Part shown: one piece after another, positions 1 through 8,419 of the stretch
Layout of the letters: each line of letters starts with the position of its first letter
How positions within the stretch are numbered: the stretch's first letter is position 1
Assembly: GCF_004570845.1 (NCBI RefSeq)
Contig: NZ_SPQZ01000003.1
Location: forward strand, 186,001 to 250,000
Direction: 5' to 3'
Origin: Orlajensenia leifsoniae
Lineage (GTDB): Bacteria > Actinomycetota > Actinomycetes > Actinomycetales > Microbacteriaceae
Length of the DNA: 64,000 nt
Made by a program: the position numbers and the translations under genes
Notes under the pieces: model-generated
Seen by the model: only the letters and a program-made list of their open reading frames with translations
Databases searched by the model: none
What the model was told of the DNA's origin: nothing

Positions 1-131
1 GGTGCAACACACACGGCCCGCAGGCGAAGTCGCTCTGTCGCCGACGGATGCATGAGAGCAGACTGGTTCGCGTCGATACCCGAGACGCACCCTCCACCCC
101 GCCTGTGCGTCGCGACGCAGAGGAGCCTGCC
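1..131. other. Left-edge non-coding stretch
   Basis: No gene is recognisable between the window edge and the first start codon. A GAGGAG Shine-Dalgarno-like stretch at 120-125 belongs to the gene starting at 132. An in-frame ATG at 48 exists but has no ribosome-binding site, and the peptide between 48 and 131 resembles nothing I know. Confidence 0.5.
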
Positions 132-1238
132 ATGGCGCGCAGCACCGTCGAGATCCGCAATGAGACCACGATCACGCTGGAGCTCGCCGATCAGAAGGGC
201 CACTGGGCAGCGCCGCCACCCCGAGCGATCCGCGCCGGAAGCAGCGCGACGATCACCCTCGAGGCCGGCGTGTTCGGCAGCTCGGGTCGCCTCGTCTACA
301 CGATCGGTTCCGCATCGGCTCGCCACCTCGACGTGACGTGGAAGTCGGGTTTCCTCGACCGCGATCACAGCGACGACGTGACGGTCGAGGCCCCGCAGGG
401 CTTCGACGCCTCGGTCATCCGGAAGAACGAGCGGGCCGTCGTGCGGGTGCTCGAGTCCGCCCGTCACGCCGTGCCGGGGTTCCGCCCATCCCGCAACGGC
501 CTGCACTTCACGAACTCCTGGTCTCATGAGCTGCCCGTGATGGCCGTCGGGAAGATCGTCAACGACCTGCTCGACGCCATGCCGGCCGGGCTCGGCTCGG
601 TTCTGCAGATCGCACGACGCGACCCCGACTGGATGCCTCTCACCCGTGCCGACGCCGGGCTCTGCGGCGGCATGGTGTTCACGGCACTCGACTACTTCTC
701 GGCGAAGGAGGCCGTGCCGGCCCTCCGCACGTCGCCGACGGCATCCGACGACCCCCTCTTCCTCTTCATCAGGGAACGGATGCTGGACAGCCTCGACCTG
801 CGAGGCGACGGCCATCGCTGGCTGAGCTATTCGGCGCCGCAGTATCCCGATGACGACGAGGGACTGGCCGGCGCCGTCACGCACGGGCGCCGCCGGATCA
901 CCTTCGACGAGACCATCCCCGCCGTGCGCGGGGACATCGACGCGGGGCGCCCGTCGCCGATCGGGTTGATCCGCAGCGTCGACCTCGACATCGGGAAGAA
1001 CCACCAGGTGATGGCCTATGCCTATGAGCAGAAGGGTGCGAAGACGGCGCTCTGGCTCTACGACCCCAACGAACCCGACAACGACGATCTCGTGCTGCGC
1101 CTCGACGCCGACCAGCCGGCCGGACGCCTCCGCGTGACGAGGGAATCGCGAGGCCGGGCGGCAGGCACTGGGCCGATCTACTGCATCATGTCGCTGCGCG
1201 GGTACCGGGCGCAGAAGCCTCCGGTGCTGGCGGGATAG
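132..1238 (+). CDS. Aegerolysin-like plus papain-like (C39-like) fold protein
   Basis: This 368-residue protein has no signal peptide or membrane segment. Residues about 3-60 (VEIRNETTITLEL, then GHW, PPRAIRAG and GRLVYTIG) resemble the short beta-sandwich of aegerolysin/crystal-protein families. The rest has the spacing of a papain-like cysteine peptidase: LCGGM with Cys178, NHQVMAY with His291 and LYDPN with Asp311/Asn313. The Cys/His/Asp triad and the two-part architecture are seen in sequence; the fold and any peptidase activity are inferred. Start 132 is chosen over 48 because GAGGAG lies 6-7 nt upstream and the homologous-looking region begins there. It stands alone, upstream of an ABC importer in the same direction but separated by about 180 nt. 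Substrate and role are unknown. A non-enzymatic C39-like domain is possible. Confidence 0.7.
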   Translation: MARSTVEIRNETTITLELADQKGHWAAPPPRAIRAGSSATITLEAGVFGSSGRLVYTIGSASARHLDVTWKSGFLDRDHSDDVTVEAPQGFDASVIRKNERAVVRVLESARHAVPGFRPSRNGLHFTNSWSHELPVMAVGKIVNDLLDAMPAGLGSVLQIARRDPDWMPLTRADAGLCGGMVFTALDYFSAKEAVPALRTSPTASDDPLFLFIRERMLDSLDLRGDGHRWLSYSAPQYPDDDEGLAGAVTHGRRRITFDETIPAVRGDIDAGRPSPIGLIRSVDLDIGKNHQVMAYAYEQKGAKTALWLYDPNEPDNDDLVLRLDADQPAGRLRVTRESRGRAAGTGPIYCIMSLRGYRAQKPPVLAG

Positions 1239-1419
1239 CTCTCCCGGCCCGTCGGCCACCCCACAGTCGGCGAACCCCTCCACCACCCCGTCACAAGCCG
1301 TTCATTCGTGGTCGGGCATCGGTTCATCGGTAGCTCATAGCCTCCTCGTGATCCGGGAGCGTCCGCAGTGCGTGCCGACTGGCGCGTTCCGCTCCCTGAT
1401 CCACTGAGAGAGGAACCCC

Positions 1420-2550
1420 GTGCCGCACACCCCCATGCGCCGCCGTATCGTCGGAGCACTCGCGATCGCCGCGACCGCCGCCATCGCTCTGAGCGCCTGT
1501 TCGGCCCCGGCTGCCGATGCCGACTCGTCGACCGATGCCAAGACCGCCACGAGCATCGCCGATTTCGGCTCGTTCGGTGAGCTCGAGAAGGCCGCGAAGG
1601 CCGAGGGCGCCCTGAACGTCATCGCCCTGCCCCGCGACTGGGCGAACTACGGCGAGGTGCTCGACGCATTCACCGAGAAGTACCCGGAGATCTCGATCAC
1701 GGAGCAGTCGCCCGACGTCTCCAGTGCCGAGGAGATCGAGGCCGCGAAGACCAACGCCGGCCTCGACACCGCCCCCGATGTCTTCGACCTCGGCCTCACG
1801 GTCGCTCTCGCCAACACCGACGTCTTCGCTCCCTACAAGGTGGCGACGTGGGACGACATTCCCGACGCCCTCAAGGAGTCGACCGGGCTGTTCGTCGGCG
1901 ACTACGGCGGATACATGTCGATCGGTTACGACTCGTCGAAGTTTGACGCCCCCGCGACACTCGACGACCTGCTCGGGGCCGACTACAAGGGCGCCGTCGC
2001 GATCAACGGCGATCCGACCCAGGCAGGGGCGGCCTTCGCCGCGGTCGGCCTCGGCACGGTGCAGAGCGGGGGAACCCTCGACGACTTCCAGCCCGGCATC
2101 GACTTCTTCGGCAAGCTGCAGAAGGCCGGCAACATGCTCAAGGTCGACGTGACGACGGCCACCGTCGCCTCCGGCGAGACTCCGGTCGTTTTCGACTGGG
2201 ACTACCTGAACGCAGCACACACCGCTGACAACCCGAACTGGAAGGTCGTCATCCTCCCGGGAACCGGATACGCGGGCTACTACAACCAGGCCATCAACAA
2301 GGAGGCGCCGCACCCCGCCGCCGCACGCCTGTGGCAGGAGTTCCTCTACAGCGACGAAGCCCAGAACCTCTGGCTGAAGGGCGGCGCCCGCCCCGTGCGC
2401 GCCGAGGCGATGTCGGCGGCGGGCACGATCGACGAGAAGCTCTTCTCGGCGCTCCCCGCCGCTCCGGATGACACCGTCGTTCCGACCGAGGCGCAGAGCA
2501 CCGCAGCAGGCACCCTCCTCGGTTCGGAGTGGGCAGCGGCCGTCCAGTAG
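1420..2550 (+). CDS. ABC importer substrate-binding lipoprotein
   Basis: Extracellular solute-binding protein of 376 residues that captures the ligand and delivers it to the permeases encoded just downstream. The N-terminus has basic residues, a hydrophobic run and an LSAC lipobox with Cys27, so the mature protein should be lipid-anchored outside the membrane. The body (for example APDVFDLG, then VVFDWDYLN) fits the family that binds iron(III), thiamine, 2-aminoethylphosphonate or polyamines; I cannot fix the ligand. The GTG start is preceded by GAGAGAGGAA at 1405-1414; an ATG at 1435 would shorten the signal peptide but keep the lipobox. First gene of a four-gene operon (13-nt gap to the next gene). 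A terminal role in substrate recognition is sure; the substrate is not. Confidence 0.88.
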   Translation: MPHTPMRRRIVGALAIAATAAIALSACSAPAADADSSTDAKTATSIADFGSFGELEKAAKAEGALNVIALPRDWANYGEVLDAFTEKYPEISITEQSPDVSSAEEIEAAKTNAGLDTAPDVFDLGLTVALANTDVFAPYKVATWDDIPDALKESTGLFVGDYGGYMSIGYDSSKFDAPATLDDLLGADYKGAVAINGDPTQAGAAFAAVGLGTVQSGGTLDDFQPGIDFFGKLQKAGNMLKVDVTTATVASGETPVVFDWDYLNAAHTADNPNWKVVILPGTGYAGYYNQAINKEAPHPAAARLWQEFLYSDEAQNLWLKGGARPVRAEAMSAAGTIDEKLFSALPAAPDDTVVPTEAQSTAAGTLLGSEWAAAVQ

Positions 2551-2563
2551 GCGTTCCCCCTCC

Positions 2564-3484
2564 ATGGCGATCACCGCTCCCCTCACGTCGGGCGCCGAGT
2601 CGAACCACTCCGGTTCGGCCCGGCGCCCGGCCGCGCGCGTCTCAGTTCCCGCGTTCCTCGGCCTCGTGCCCTTCGCGGCCTATGTCCTGCTCTTCCTCGC
2701 TCTGCCCACACTGCTGGCCGTGCTCAGCGGCTTCTTCACCGAGGACGGCACCTTCACTCTCGACAACCTCGCCGCCCTCGCGGATCCGGTGATCCTGCGG
2801 GCTTTCGCCAACTCGATCGGACTGTCCCTCCTGACCGCGGTCGTCGGCGCCGTCGTCGGCGCCCTCGCGTGCTACGCCATGCTGGGTCTCGCCGAAGACG
2901 GCCGCGTCCGCGGGATCGTGGACGGCGCCAGTGGAGTTCTGGCGCAGTTCGGTGGCGTGATGCTCGCTTTCGCGTTCATCGCAACGATCGGCGTCCAGGG
3001 GCTCGTCACGGTCTGGCTCCGCGACACCTTCGGCATCGACATCTTCGTGAACGGCGCCTGGATCTACGACCTGCCGGGACTCGTGCTGCCCTACATCTAC
3101 TTCCAGGTCCCGCTGATGGTGATCACCTTCATGCCCGCGATGGCCGCGCTGAGACCGCAATGGGCGGAGGCCAACCTCACCCTCGGCGGTTCCACCGGCG
3201 GGTTCTGGCTGCGAATCGGCATCCCCGTGCTGGCTCCATCATTCGCCGCGAGCCTTCTGCTCCTGTTCGCCAATGCCTTCTCCTCCTACGCCACGGCGGC
3301 GGCCCTCGCCAGCCAGGGGTCCCAGATCGTGCCTCTCCAGATTCGGGCGGCCCTCGTGAGCGAGACCGTGCTCGGACGCGAGAACCTCGCCGGCACCCTC
3401 GCCCTCGGGATGGTCGTCATCATGGCCATCGTGATGTGGGGCTACTCGATCATCCAGCGCCGGGCCGCCAGGTGGCAGCGATGA
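2564..3484 (+). CDS. ABC importer permease 1 (PotB/FbpB type)
   Basis: Integral membrane permease of 306 residues with about six transmembrane helices, forming half of the channel of the importer. The cytoplasmic EAA loop that docks to the ATPase is visible near the C-terminus (EANLTLGGSTGGFWLRIGIP). The start at ATG 2564 follows the stop of the binding-protein gene by 13 nt; an open frame extends further upstream but lies inside that gene. Its last codons overlap the next permease by ATGA (3481-3484), which implies translational coupling. Similar to the first permease of spermidine/putrescine and iron(III) systems. Confidence 0.9.
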   Translation: MAITAPLTSGAESNHSGSARRPAARVSVPAFLGLVPFAAYVLLFLALPTLLAVLSGFFTEDGTFTLDNLAALADPVILRAFANSIGLSLLTAVVGAVVGALACYAMLGLAEDGRVRGIVDGASGVLAQFGGVMLAFAFIATIGVQGLVTVWLRDTFGIDIFVNGAWIYDLPGLVLPYIYFQVPLMVITFMPAMAALRPQWAEANLTLGGSTGGFWLRIGIPVLAPSFAASLLLLFANAFSSYATAAALASQGSQIVPLQIRAALVSETVLGRENLAGTLALGMVVIMAIVMWGYSIIQRRAARWQR

Positions 3485-4362
3485 GCGCCAGGCTCGGACC
3501 GGGCCGTACCGCTCGCACTGTCATCGGCGTCGTCATCGGCGGGCTGTTCGCCATCCCGATCATCGCCATGGTCGAGTTCACCCTGCGCGACGGCGACGGA
3601 CACTCCCTGGCGCATTGGGCCGCCCTGTTCGACCCGGAGAACGCGCGCCAGTACGCCCCGATCTGGCTGGGACTCGGGAACTCGCTCGTGCTCGCCGTCG
3701 TCGCGATCGGGATCGTGCTCCTTCTGTTGGCACCCACGATGATCCTCATCACCCTCCGCTTCCCCCGCCTGAGGCGGGCCTTCGAGTTCGTCGTGCTGCT
3801 GCCGATCTCCATCCCGGCCATCGTGTTGGTGGTGGGGCTCGCGCCGATCTACCTGGTGATCGGGCGAACCTTCGGCACCGGCATCTGGTCGCTCGCCTTC
3901 GCGTACGGCATCACCGTGCTCCCCTACGCCTACCGGGCCATCCAGGGCAGCATCGATGCGACGGACGTGCGCACCCTCGCCGAGGCCGCCCGGTCGCTCG
4001 GGGCCGGTTGGGGAGCCGTGCTGACCCGGGTGCTCGCGCCCAACCTGCGCCCAGGGCTGCTCGCTGCGGCACTCATCTCCGTCGCGGTCGTGCTCGGCGA
4101 GTTCACGATCGCCTCGCTGCTCGGCCGGCAGAACCTGCAGACCGCCCTCGTGGTGGTGAGCAAACAGGACACCTACGCGGCGATCATCGTGTCGTTGCTC
4201 GCGCTGGTCTTCGCCTTCGTGCTCCTCGTGGTCATCCGCCTCGCCGGACGCACGCAGGGATCGGCTCCGAGGACTGCCCGCCGGGCAGCCACAGCACCCT
4301 CGGCTCGCGCCGAGTCACCGTCCGACCCGTCCGACCCGTCCCGGAAAGGGAACAACACATGA
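3481..4362 (+). CDS. ABC importer permease 2 (PotC/FbpB type)
   Basis: Second membrane subunit of 293 residues, about six helices, with an EAA loop (EAARSLGAGWGAVLTRVLAP). It starts at an ATG overlapping the previous stop codon and itself overlaps the ATPase start by ATGA (4359-4362), so the three genes are translated as a coupled unit. The C-terminal tail after the last helix is rich in Arg, Ala, Ser and Pro and looks disordered. With the partner permease it should form the heterodimeric transmembrane pore. Confidence 0.9.
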   Translation: MSARLGPGRTARTVIGVVIGGLFAIPIIAMVEFTLRDGDGHSLAHWAALFDPENARQYAPIWLGLGNSLVLAVVAIGIVLLLLAPTMILITLRFPRLRRAFEFVVLLPISIPAIVLVVGLAPIYLVIGRTFGTGIWSLAFAYGITVLPYAYRAIQGSIDATDVRTLAEAARSLGAGWGAVLTRVLAPNLRPGLLAAALISVAVVLGEFTIASLLGRQNLQTALVVVSKQDTYAAIIVSLLALVFAFVLLVVIRLAGRTQGSAPRTARRAATAPSARAESPSDPSDPSRKGNNT

Positions 4363-5492
4363 GCCTGTCCAGCGCATCCGTCGCCGCTGCGAGCATCGCC
4401 ACCGCCGACAATCTGGTGCTCGCGGGGCGCGGTGACGGCGCATCCGTCGCCTTCGAATCCGTCGTGAAGGACTACGGCACGACCCGAGTGCTGCACGGCG
4501 TCGACCTCGCCATCGAACCCGGCGAGTTCGTCTCCCTGCTCGGTCCATCAGGTTGCGGCAAGACCACGGCGCTGCGCGTCCTCGCCGGCCTGGAGCAGTC
4601 CAACGGCGGCCGTGTGCTCATCGACGGGGCCGATGTCTCGCGCGTGCCGACCAATCACCGCGACATCGGCATGGTCTTCCAGTCGTACTCGCTCTTCCCC
4701 CACCTCACCGTACTCGGGAACGTGATGTTCGGGCTTCGGATGCGGCGCGTCGCCCGCGCCGAGGCTCGCCGGCGCGGGCGCGACTCTCTCGCCCTCGTCG
4801 GGCTCGAGCACCTCGCGGACCGCTATCCACATCAGCTGTCGGGCGGTCAACAGCAGCGCGTCGCGCTGTCGCGCGCCCTGGTCACCGAGCCGCGCGTGCT
4901 GCTCCTCGACGAGCCGCTCTCCGCCCTGGACGCGAAGGTGCGGGTGCAGCTGCGCGACGAGATCCGTCGCATCCAGTTGCGCCTGGGCATCACGACGGTC
5001 TTCGTCACGCACGACCAGGAGGAGGCGTTGGCCGTCTCCGACCGCATCGCCGTCATGGATGCCGGCGGCATCGAGCAGGTCGGCTCCCCGGAGGAGCTCT
5101 ATCTGCGACCTGCGTCCCCGGTCGTGGCCGCGTTCGTCGGCCTCAGCAGCATCGTCCCGGGCACTGTCGTGGGTGATCGGGTGCACGCTGTCGGCAGCAC
5201 GCTGCCGCTGATCGGCGGTCACGCGGACGGACCGGTCGACGTGTTCATCCGGCCCGAGAGCGTGAGCCTCTCCGGTGCCGACGGAGTTCCCGCCACGGTG
5301 CAGGAGAGCACCTTCCTCGGCAGCATCAGGCGGACCCTGTTGCTCACGTCCGACGGCGTGCCGCTGCGCATGCAGCACGCGGCGGAGCAGCGGCTCGAGT
5401 TCGGCGAGCACGTCCACGTGCGCGTGGCACCGGCACCGGTCGCAGTGCGGGAGGTCCGACGAGCGCCGACGCCCGCAGTGTCCCAGCCCTAG
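4359..5492 (+). CDS. ABC importer ATP-binding protein (PotA/FbpC type)
   Basis: Cytoplasmic ATPase of 377 residues powering the importer. Visible motifs are Walker A GPSGCGKTT (residues about 62-70), the ABC signature LSGGQQQR (about 160-167), Walker B LLLDEPLSALD and the switch His in VTHDQEEAL. The last ~110 residues (for example VFIRPESVSL) form a TOBE-type regulatory domain as in PotA, FbpC and CysA-like ATPases. About 25 N-terminal residues precede the domain and are unlike the family. GGAAAGGG lies 9-10 nt before the start. Its TAG stop overlaps the stop of the convergent DUF1707 gene in the palindrome CTAG (5489-5492), so no terminator separates the two. Confidence 0.93.
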   Translation: MSLSSASVAAASIATADNLVLAGRGDGASVAFESVVKDYGTTRVLHGVDLAIEPGEFVSLLGPSGCGKTTALRVLAGLEQSNGGRVLIDGADVSRVPTNHRDIGMVFQSYSLFPHLTVLGNVMFGLRMRRVARAEARRRGRDSLALVGLEHLADRYPHQLSGGQQQRVALSRALVTEPRVLLLDEPLSALDAKVRVQLRDEIRRIQLRLGITTVFVTHDQEEALAVSDRIAVMDAGGIEQVGSPEELYLRPASPVVAAFVGLSSIVPGTVVGDRVHAVGSTLPLIGGHADGPVDVFIRPESVSLSGADGVPATVQESTFLGSIRRTLLLTSDGVPLRMQHAAEQRLEFGEHVHVRVAPAPVAVREVRRAPTPAVSQP

Positions 5493-5950
5493 CGCTTGTC
5501 GCGCGAGCGGTACTCGGCGGCCGGGCCGTAGATGATGATGCCCGCGAGGGGAACGAGCAGAAACCACAGCCACGACCAGGCGAAGCTGCCCCAGTAGCCG
5601 GCGAGGAAGAACAGCAGTACGGCGATGAACGGCACCAGCGCCATGATCGTCGCGCCGATGGGGCCACCGAGTGGGCGCACCCGCGGGGTTCGAGATTCAG
5701 GGGCGGCGACGGATGCCGGAGCTCCCTGTCCCGCGTCGTACCGGGGCGCGGCGGCCACGGGCAGGTCGGAGAACAACGGGTCGAGCTCGCCTCGCGTCAC
5801 CGCGGCGCGAGCCGACCGGGCCCGGGCCTCGAACTCCTCGGGGGTGAGGCGCCCCTCCCCACGGGCGACCGACAACCGCTGCACTGCGTCCTCACGCTCG
5901 CGATCGCTCAGCCGGGCTGACGACCACTGCGGGTCTGCGTAATCCACCAT
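5489..5950 (-). CDS. DUF1707 (SHOCT-like) membrane protein
   Basis: A 153-residue protein of unknown function. Residues about 10-60 match the DUF1707 pattern common in actinobacteria (RLSDREREDAVQRLSVA, then GEGRLTPEEFEAR and GELDPLFSDLP). After a Pro/Ala-rich linker there are two hydrophobic helices (IMALVPFIAVLLFFLAGY and WLWFLLVPLAGIIIY), so it should be anchored in the membrane with the DUF1707 domain in the cytoplasm. The ATG at 5950 gives the normal distance to the domain. It ends head-on against the importer operon and has no obvious functional link to it. Confidence 0.85.
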   Translation of the reverse strand: MVDYADPQWSSARLSDREREDAVQRLSVARGEGRLTPEEFEARARSARAAVTRGELDPLFSDLPVAAAPRYDAGQGAPASVAAPESRTPRVRPLGGPIGATIMALVPFIAVLLFFLAGYWGSFAWSWLWFLLVPLAGIIIYGPAAEYRSRDKR

Positions 5951-6046
5951 GACCCCATGGTGGCGCAGTTCGGCCGGGACGGGAATGGTCGCGGAGAGCC
6001 GCTTCGGTCGCGGGGTACGTCCGGACCTCATCGACCACGGACGGGT

Positions 6047-6075
6047 TGCATGTGGTCTGACCACAGCGGTAATGT
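6047..6075 (+). promoter_or_regulatory. Promoter of the lldR-lldD-like unit
   Basis: A -35 box TTGCAT (6047-6052) and a -10 box TAATGT (6070-6075) are separated by 17 nt, close to the sigma-70/SigA consensus. The first operator lies between the boxes and the second covers the -10 and the expected transcription start, so a bound repressor would block RNA polymerase. Confidence 0.65.
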
Positions 6076-6087
6076 GGTCAGACCACA
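6051..6087. promoter_or_regulatory. Double LldR/FadR-type operator
   Basis: Two 15-bp palindromes, TGTGGTCTGACCACA (6051-6065) and TGTGGTCAGACCACA (6073-6087), are reverse complements of one another, with centres 22 bp apart, about two helical turns. Each contains TGGT-N3-ACCA, matching the TNGT-N3-ACNA consensus described for LldR-type GntR regulators. They lie 16-53 nt upstream of the adjacent GntR gene, so autoregulation together with the downstream dehydrogenase is the natural reading. Confidence 0.75.
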
Positions 6088-6103
6088 GAGAGGCGGTGCC
6101 GGA

Positions 6104-6928
6104 ATGAGCTCGACGGATGCAGTGACCATCCCCGCCCCTGTCGATGACCTCCGCGCCTGGCAGTCCGTGCTGGCGCACGTCGAGGCGCAGCTGCTCGACG
6201 GCACCCTCTCCCCCGGCGATCACCTCCCGCCCGAGCGCACCCTCGCGGCGGATCTCGGCGTCGGGCGCTCCAGCGTGCGCGAGGCCGTGCGCGTACTCGA
6301 GGCGATGGGCCTCATCCGCACCCAGACCGGATCGGGCCCGAGCGCCGGCGCCATCATCGTCGCCACTCCGCAGGGCGCCATGAGCGCGCTGCTCCGCCTG
6401 CAGGTCGCAGCCCAGGGATTCCGGGTGCGCGACGTCGTGAAGACCCGACTCGTGCTCGAGGCCGCTGTCGTGGCCGACGTCGCCGGTGCCGCGAGCCCCG
6501 ACCTCGAGCCGTCGGAGCGCCTGCTCGATGCGATGGACTCCTCCGAGCTCACCCCGCAGGAGTTCCTGGCGCTCGACGCCGCGTTCCACGTGTCGCTCGC
6601 AGCGGCATCCGGCAACGAGGTCGTGACGGCGATGATGGCGGGCCTGCGCTCATCGATCGAGGGCTACGTGCAGGCCGGGCTCGCGGTCATCGACGACTGG
6701 GAGGCGACTGCGGCGCGACTGCGCGAGGAGCACCGGGGCATCCTGGCTGCCATCGTGGCGGGCGACGCCTTCACGGCCCGCGCCCGCGTGCACTCGCACA
6801 TCACCGGCTACTACACGCAGACGGCCCTCGTCACCGAGGCGCCGCCGACACCCGAGACGACGGCTGTCGTCGCAGCCCCCACCGGGACCGGGCACATCGC
6901 CCTCTCCCGGCGCACAGCAGAACAGTGA
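6104..6928 (+). CDS. GntR-family (FadR subfamily) regulator, LldR-like
   Basis: A 274-residue transcription factor. An N-terminal winged helix-turn-helix (about residues 25-85: [37 protein letters not shown]) is followed by an all-helical FCD ligand domain (for example [18 protein letters not shown] and [14 protein letters not shown], with His residues likely to hold a metal). FadR-subfamily members of this kind sense organic acids such as lactate or glycolate. It sits directly behind a double operator and 8 nt before an alpha-hydroxy-acid dehydrogenase gene, so it probably represses both until the substrate appears. Start 6104 is preceded by GAGAGG. The ligand is inferred from context only. 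Confidence 0.88.
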   Translation: MSSTDAVTIPAPVDDLRAWQSVLAHVEAQLLDGTLSPGDHLPPERTLAADLGVGRSSVREAVRVLEAMGLIRTQTGSGPSAGAIIVATPQGAMSALLRLQVAAQGFRVRDVVKTRLVLEAAVVADVAGAASPDLEPSERLLDAMDSSELTPQEFLALDAAFHVSLAAASGNEVVTAMMAGLRSSIEGYVQAGLAVIDDWEATAARLREEHRGILAAIVAGDAFTARARVHSHITGYYTQTALVTEAPPTPETTAVVAAPTGTGHIALSRRTAEQ

Positions 6929-6936
6929 GGAACACC

Positions 6937-8286
6937 ATGGTCCAGCGCCAGATCCCGAAGCCGACAGAGCTCGCCGAGCTCATGAAGTTCAAGAAGCCGA
7001 CCCTCAACCCGACCGACCGCAGGCTCGAGAAGGCGCTCACCATCGCCGACCTGCGAGCCATCGCGAAGCGCCGCACGCCCAAGGCGCCGTTCGACTACAC
7101 CGAGGGCTCCGCCGAGGGCGAGATCTCGCTGAAGCGCGCGCGGCAGGCGTTCCAGGACATCGAGTTCCACCCGTCGATCCTGCGCAACGTTCCCGTCGTC
7201 GACACCACCCGCCAGGTGCTGGGCGGGCCGAGCGCCCTGCCGTTCGGCATCGCGCCGACGGGCTTCACCCGCATGATGCAGACCGAGGGCGAGGTCGCCG
7301 GAGCCGGAGCCGCCGGAGCCGCCGGCATCCCGTTCACCCTGTCGACCCTCGGCACGACGTCGATCGAGGACGTGCGCAAGGCCAATCCCGTCGGTCGCAA
7401 CTGGTTCCAGCTCTACGTGATGCGCGAGCGCGAGATCTCCTACGAGCTCGCCCGCCGCGCTGCCGCCGCCGGCTTCGACACGCTGTTCTTCACCGTCGAC
7501 ACCCCCGTGGCGGGCGCCCGCCACCGCGACAAGCGCAACGGCTTCTCGATTCCGCCGCAGCTCACCCCCGGTACTGTCATCAACGCCCTGCCGCGGCCGG
7601 CCTGGTGGATCAACTTCCTCACCACACCCAAGCTCGAGTTCGCCTCTCTGTCGTCGACCGGCGGCACCGTCGGCGAGCTGCTGGACTCGGCCATGGACCC
7701 CACGATCTCGTTCGACGACCTCGACATCATCCGCGGCATCTGGCCCGGGAAGATCGTGGTGAAGGGCGTGCAGACGGTCGCGGATGCGAAGCTGCTCGCC
7801 GACCGTGGAGTCGACGGCATCGTGCTCTCGAACCACGGCGGACGCCAGCTCGACCGCGCCCCCATCCCCTTCCACCTGCTGCCGGATGTCGCCCGCGAGG
7901 TGGGCTCCGACCTCGAGGTCCACCTCGACACGGGCATCATGTCGGGCGCCGACATCGTCGCCTCGATCGCCCTCGGCGCGCGCTTCACCCTCGTCGGACG
8001 TGCCTACCTCTACGGCCTCATGGCCGGTGGACGTCGCGGCGTCGACAAGACCATCGAGATCCTGCGCACCGAGATCGTGCGCACCATGAAGCTGCTCGAG
8101 GTGGCATCGCTCGACGAGCTCGGCCCCCAGCACGTCACGCAGCTCGCCCGCCTCACGCCGATGGCGCGTGGGGTGACGGATGCCGCTGCCGCTGCGGCCT
8201 CCGCGAAGCCGACGGTGGTGCGCAGCCCTCGGGCGAGTGCTGCTCCCAAGGCTGCAACGCCACGCAAGGCGCCGGTCAAGAAGTAG
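6937..8286 (+). CDS. lldD: FMN-dependent L-lactate dehydrogenase / alpha-hydroxy-acid oxidase
   Basis: A 449-residue FMN flavoprotein that should oxidise L-lactate or a related alpha-hydroxy acid to the keto acid. The TIM-barrel signature [16 protein letters not shown] carries the catalytic His (His300), and the phosphate-binding end [16 protein letters not shown] is present. The N-terminal [11 protein letters not shown] block is typical of LldD2-type actinobacterial enzymes. A ~45-residue Ala/Lys/Pro-rich tail after the barrel is extra. ATG 6937 with GAGGAA 4-8 nt upstream is preferred to GTG 6925, which overlaps the regulator's stop. Transcribed with the regulator; a strong hairpin follows. 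Glycolate or mandelate could also be substrates. Confidence 0.85.
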   Translation: MVQRQIPKPTELAELMKFKKPTLNPTDRRLEKALTIADLRAIAKRRTPKAPFDYTEGSAEGEISLKRARQAFQDIEFHPSILRNVPVVDTTRQVLGGPSALPFGIAPTGFTRMMQTEGEVAGAGAAGAAGIPFTLSTLGTTSIEDVRKANPVGRNWFQLYVMREREISYELARRAAAAGFDTLFFTVDTPVAGARHRDKRNGFSIPPQLTPGTVINALPRPAWWINFLTTPKLEFASLSSTGGTVGELLDSAMDPTISFDDLDIIRGIWPGKIVVKGVQTVADAKLLADRGVDGIVLSNHGGRQLDRAPIPFHLLPDVAREVGSDLEVHLDTGIMSGADIVASIALGARFTLVGRAYLYGLMAGGRRGVDKTIEILRTEIVRTMKLLEVASLDELGPQHVTQLARLTPMARGVTDAAAAAASAKPTVVRSPRASAAPKAATPRKAPVKK

Positions 8287-8307
8287 GCGCGGCGCCCCGC
8301 GACGGCG

Positions 8308-8373
8308 CGTTTGCAGGATGAGGGCGAAGATAGGCCCTCCTGAGGGGTTGAAGTCGCTCTCATCCTGCAAACG
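8308..8373. terminator. Long hairpin between convergent lldD and GH3 genes
   Basis: Arms 8308-8327 and 8354-8373 pair over 20 positions (15 perfect base pairs beginning CGTTTGCAGGATGAG, one G-T, then four more), around a 26-nt loop. It lies between two stop codons facing each other and could terminate transcription from both sides, but there is no T-tract and the loop is unusually long for a terminator, so it may be a palindromic repeat element instead. Confidence 0.6.
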
Positions 8374-8419
8374 TGCGTCGAACGCCGGTCCGGCGGCGGC
8401 GCAGCGAGCGGGCCGGCGC

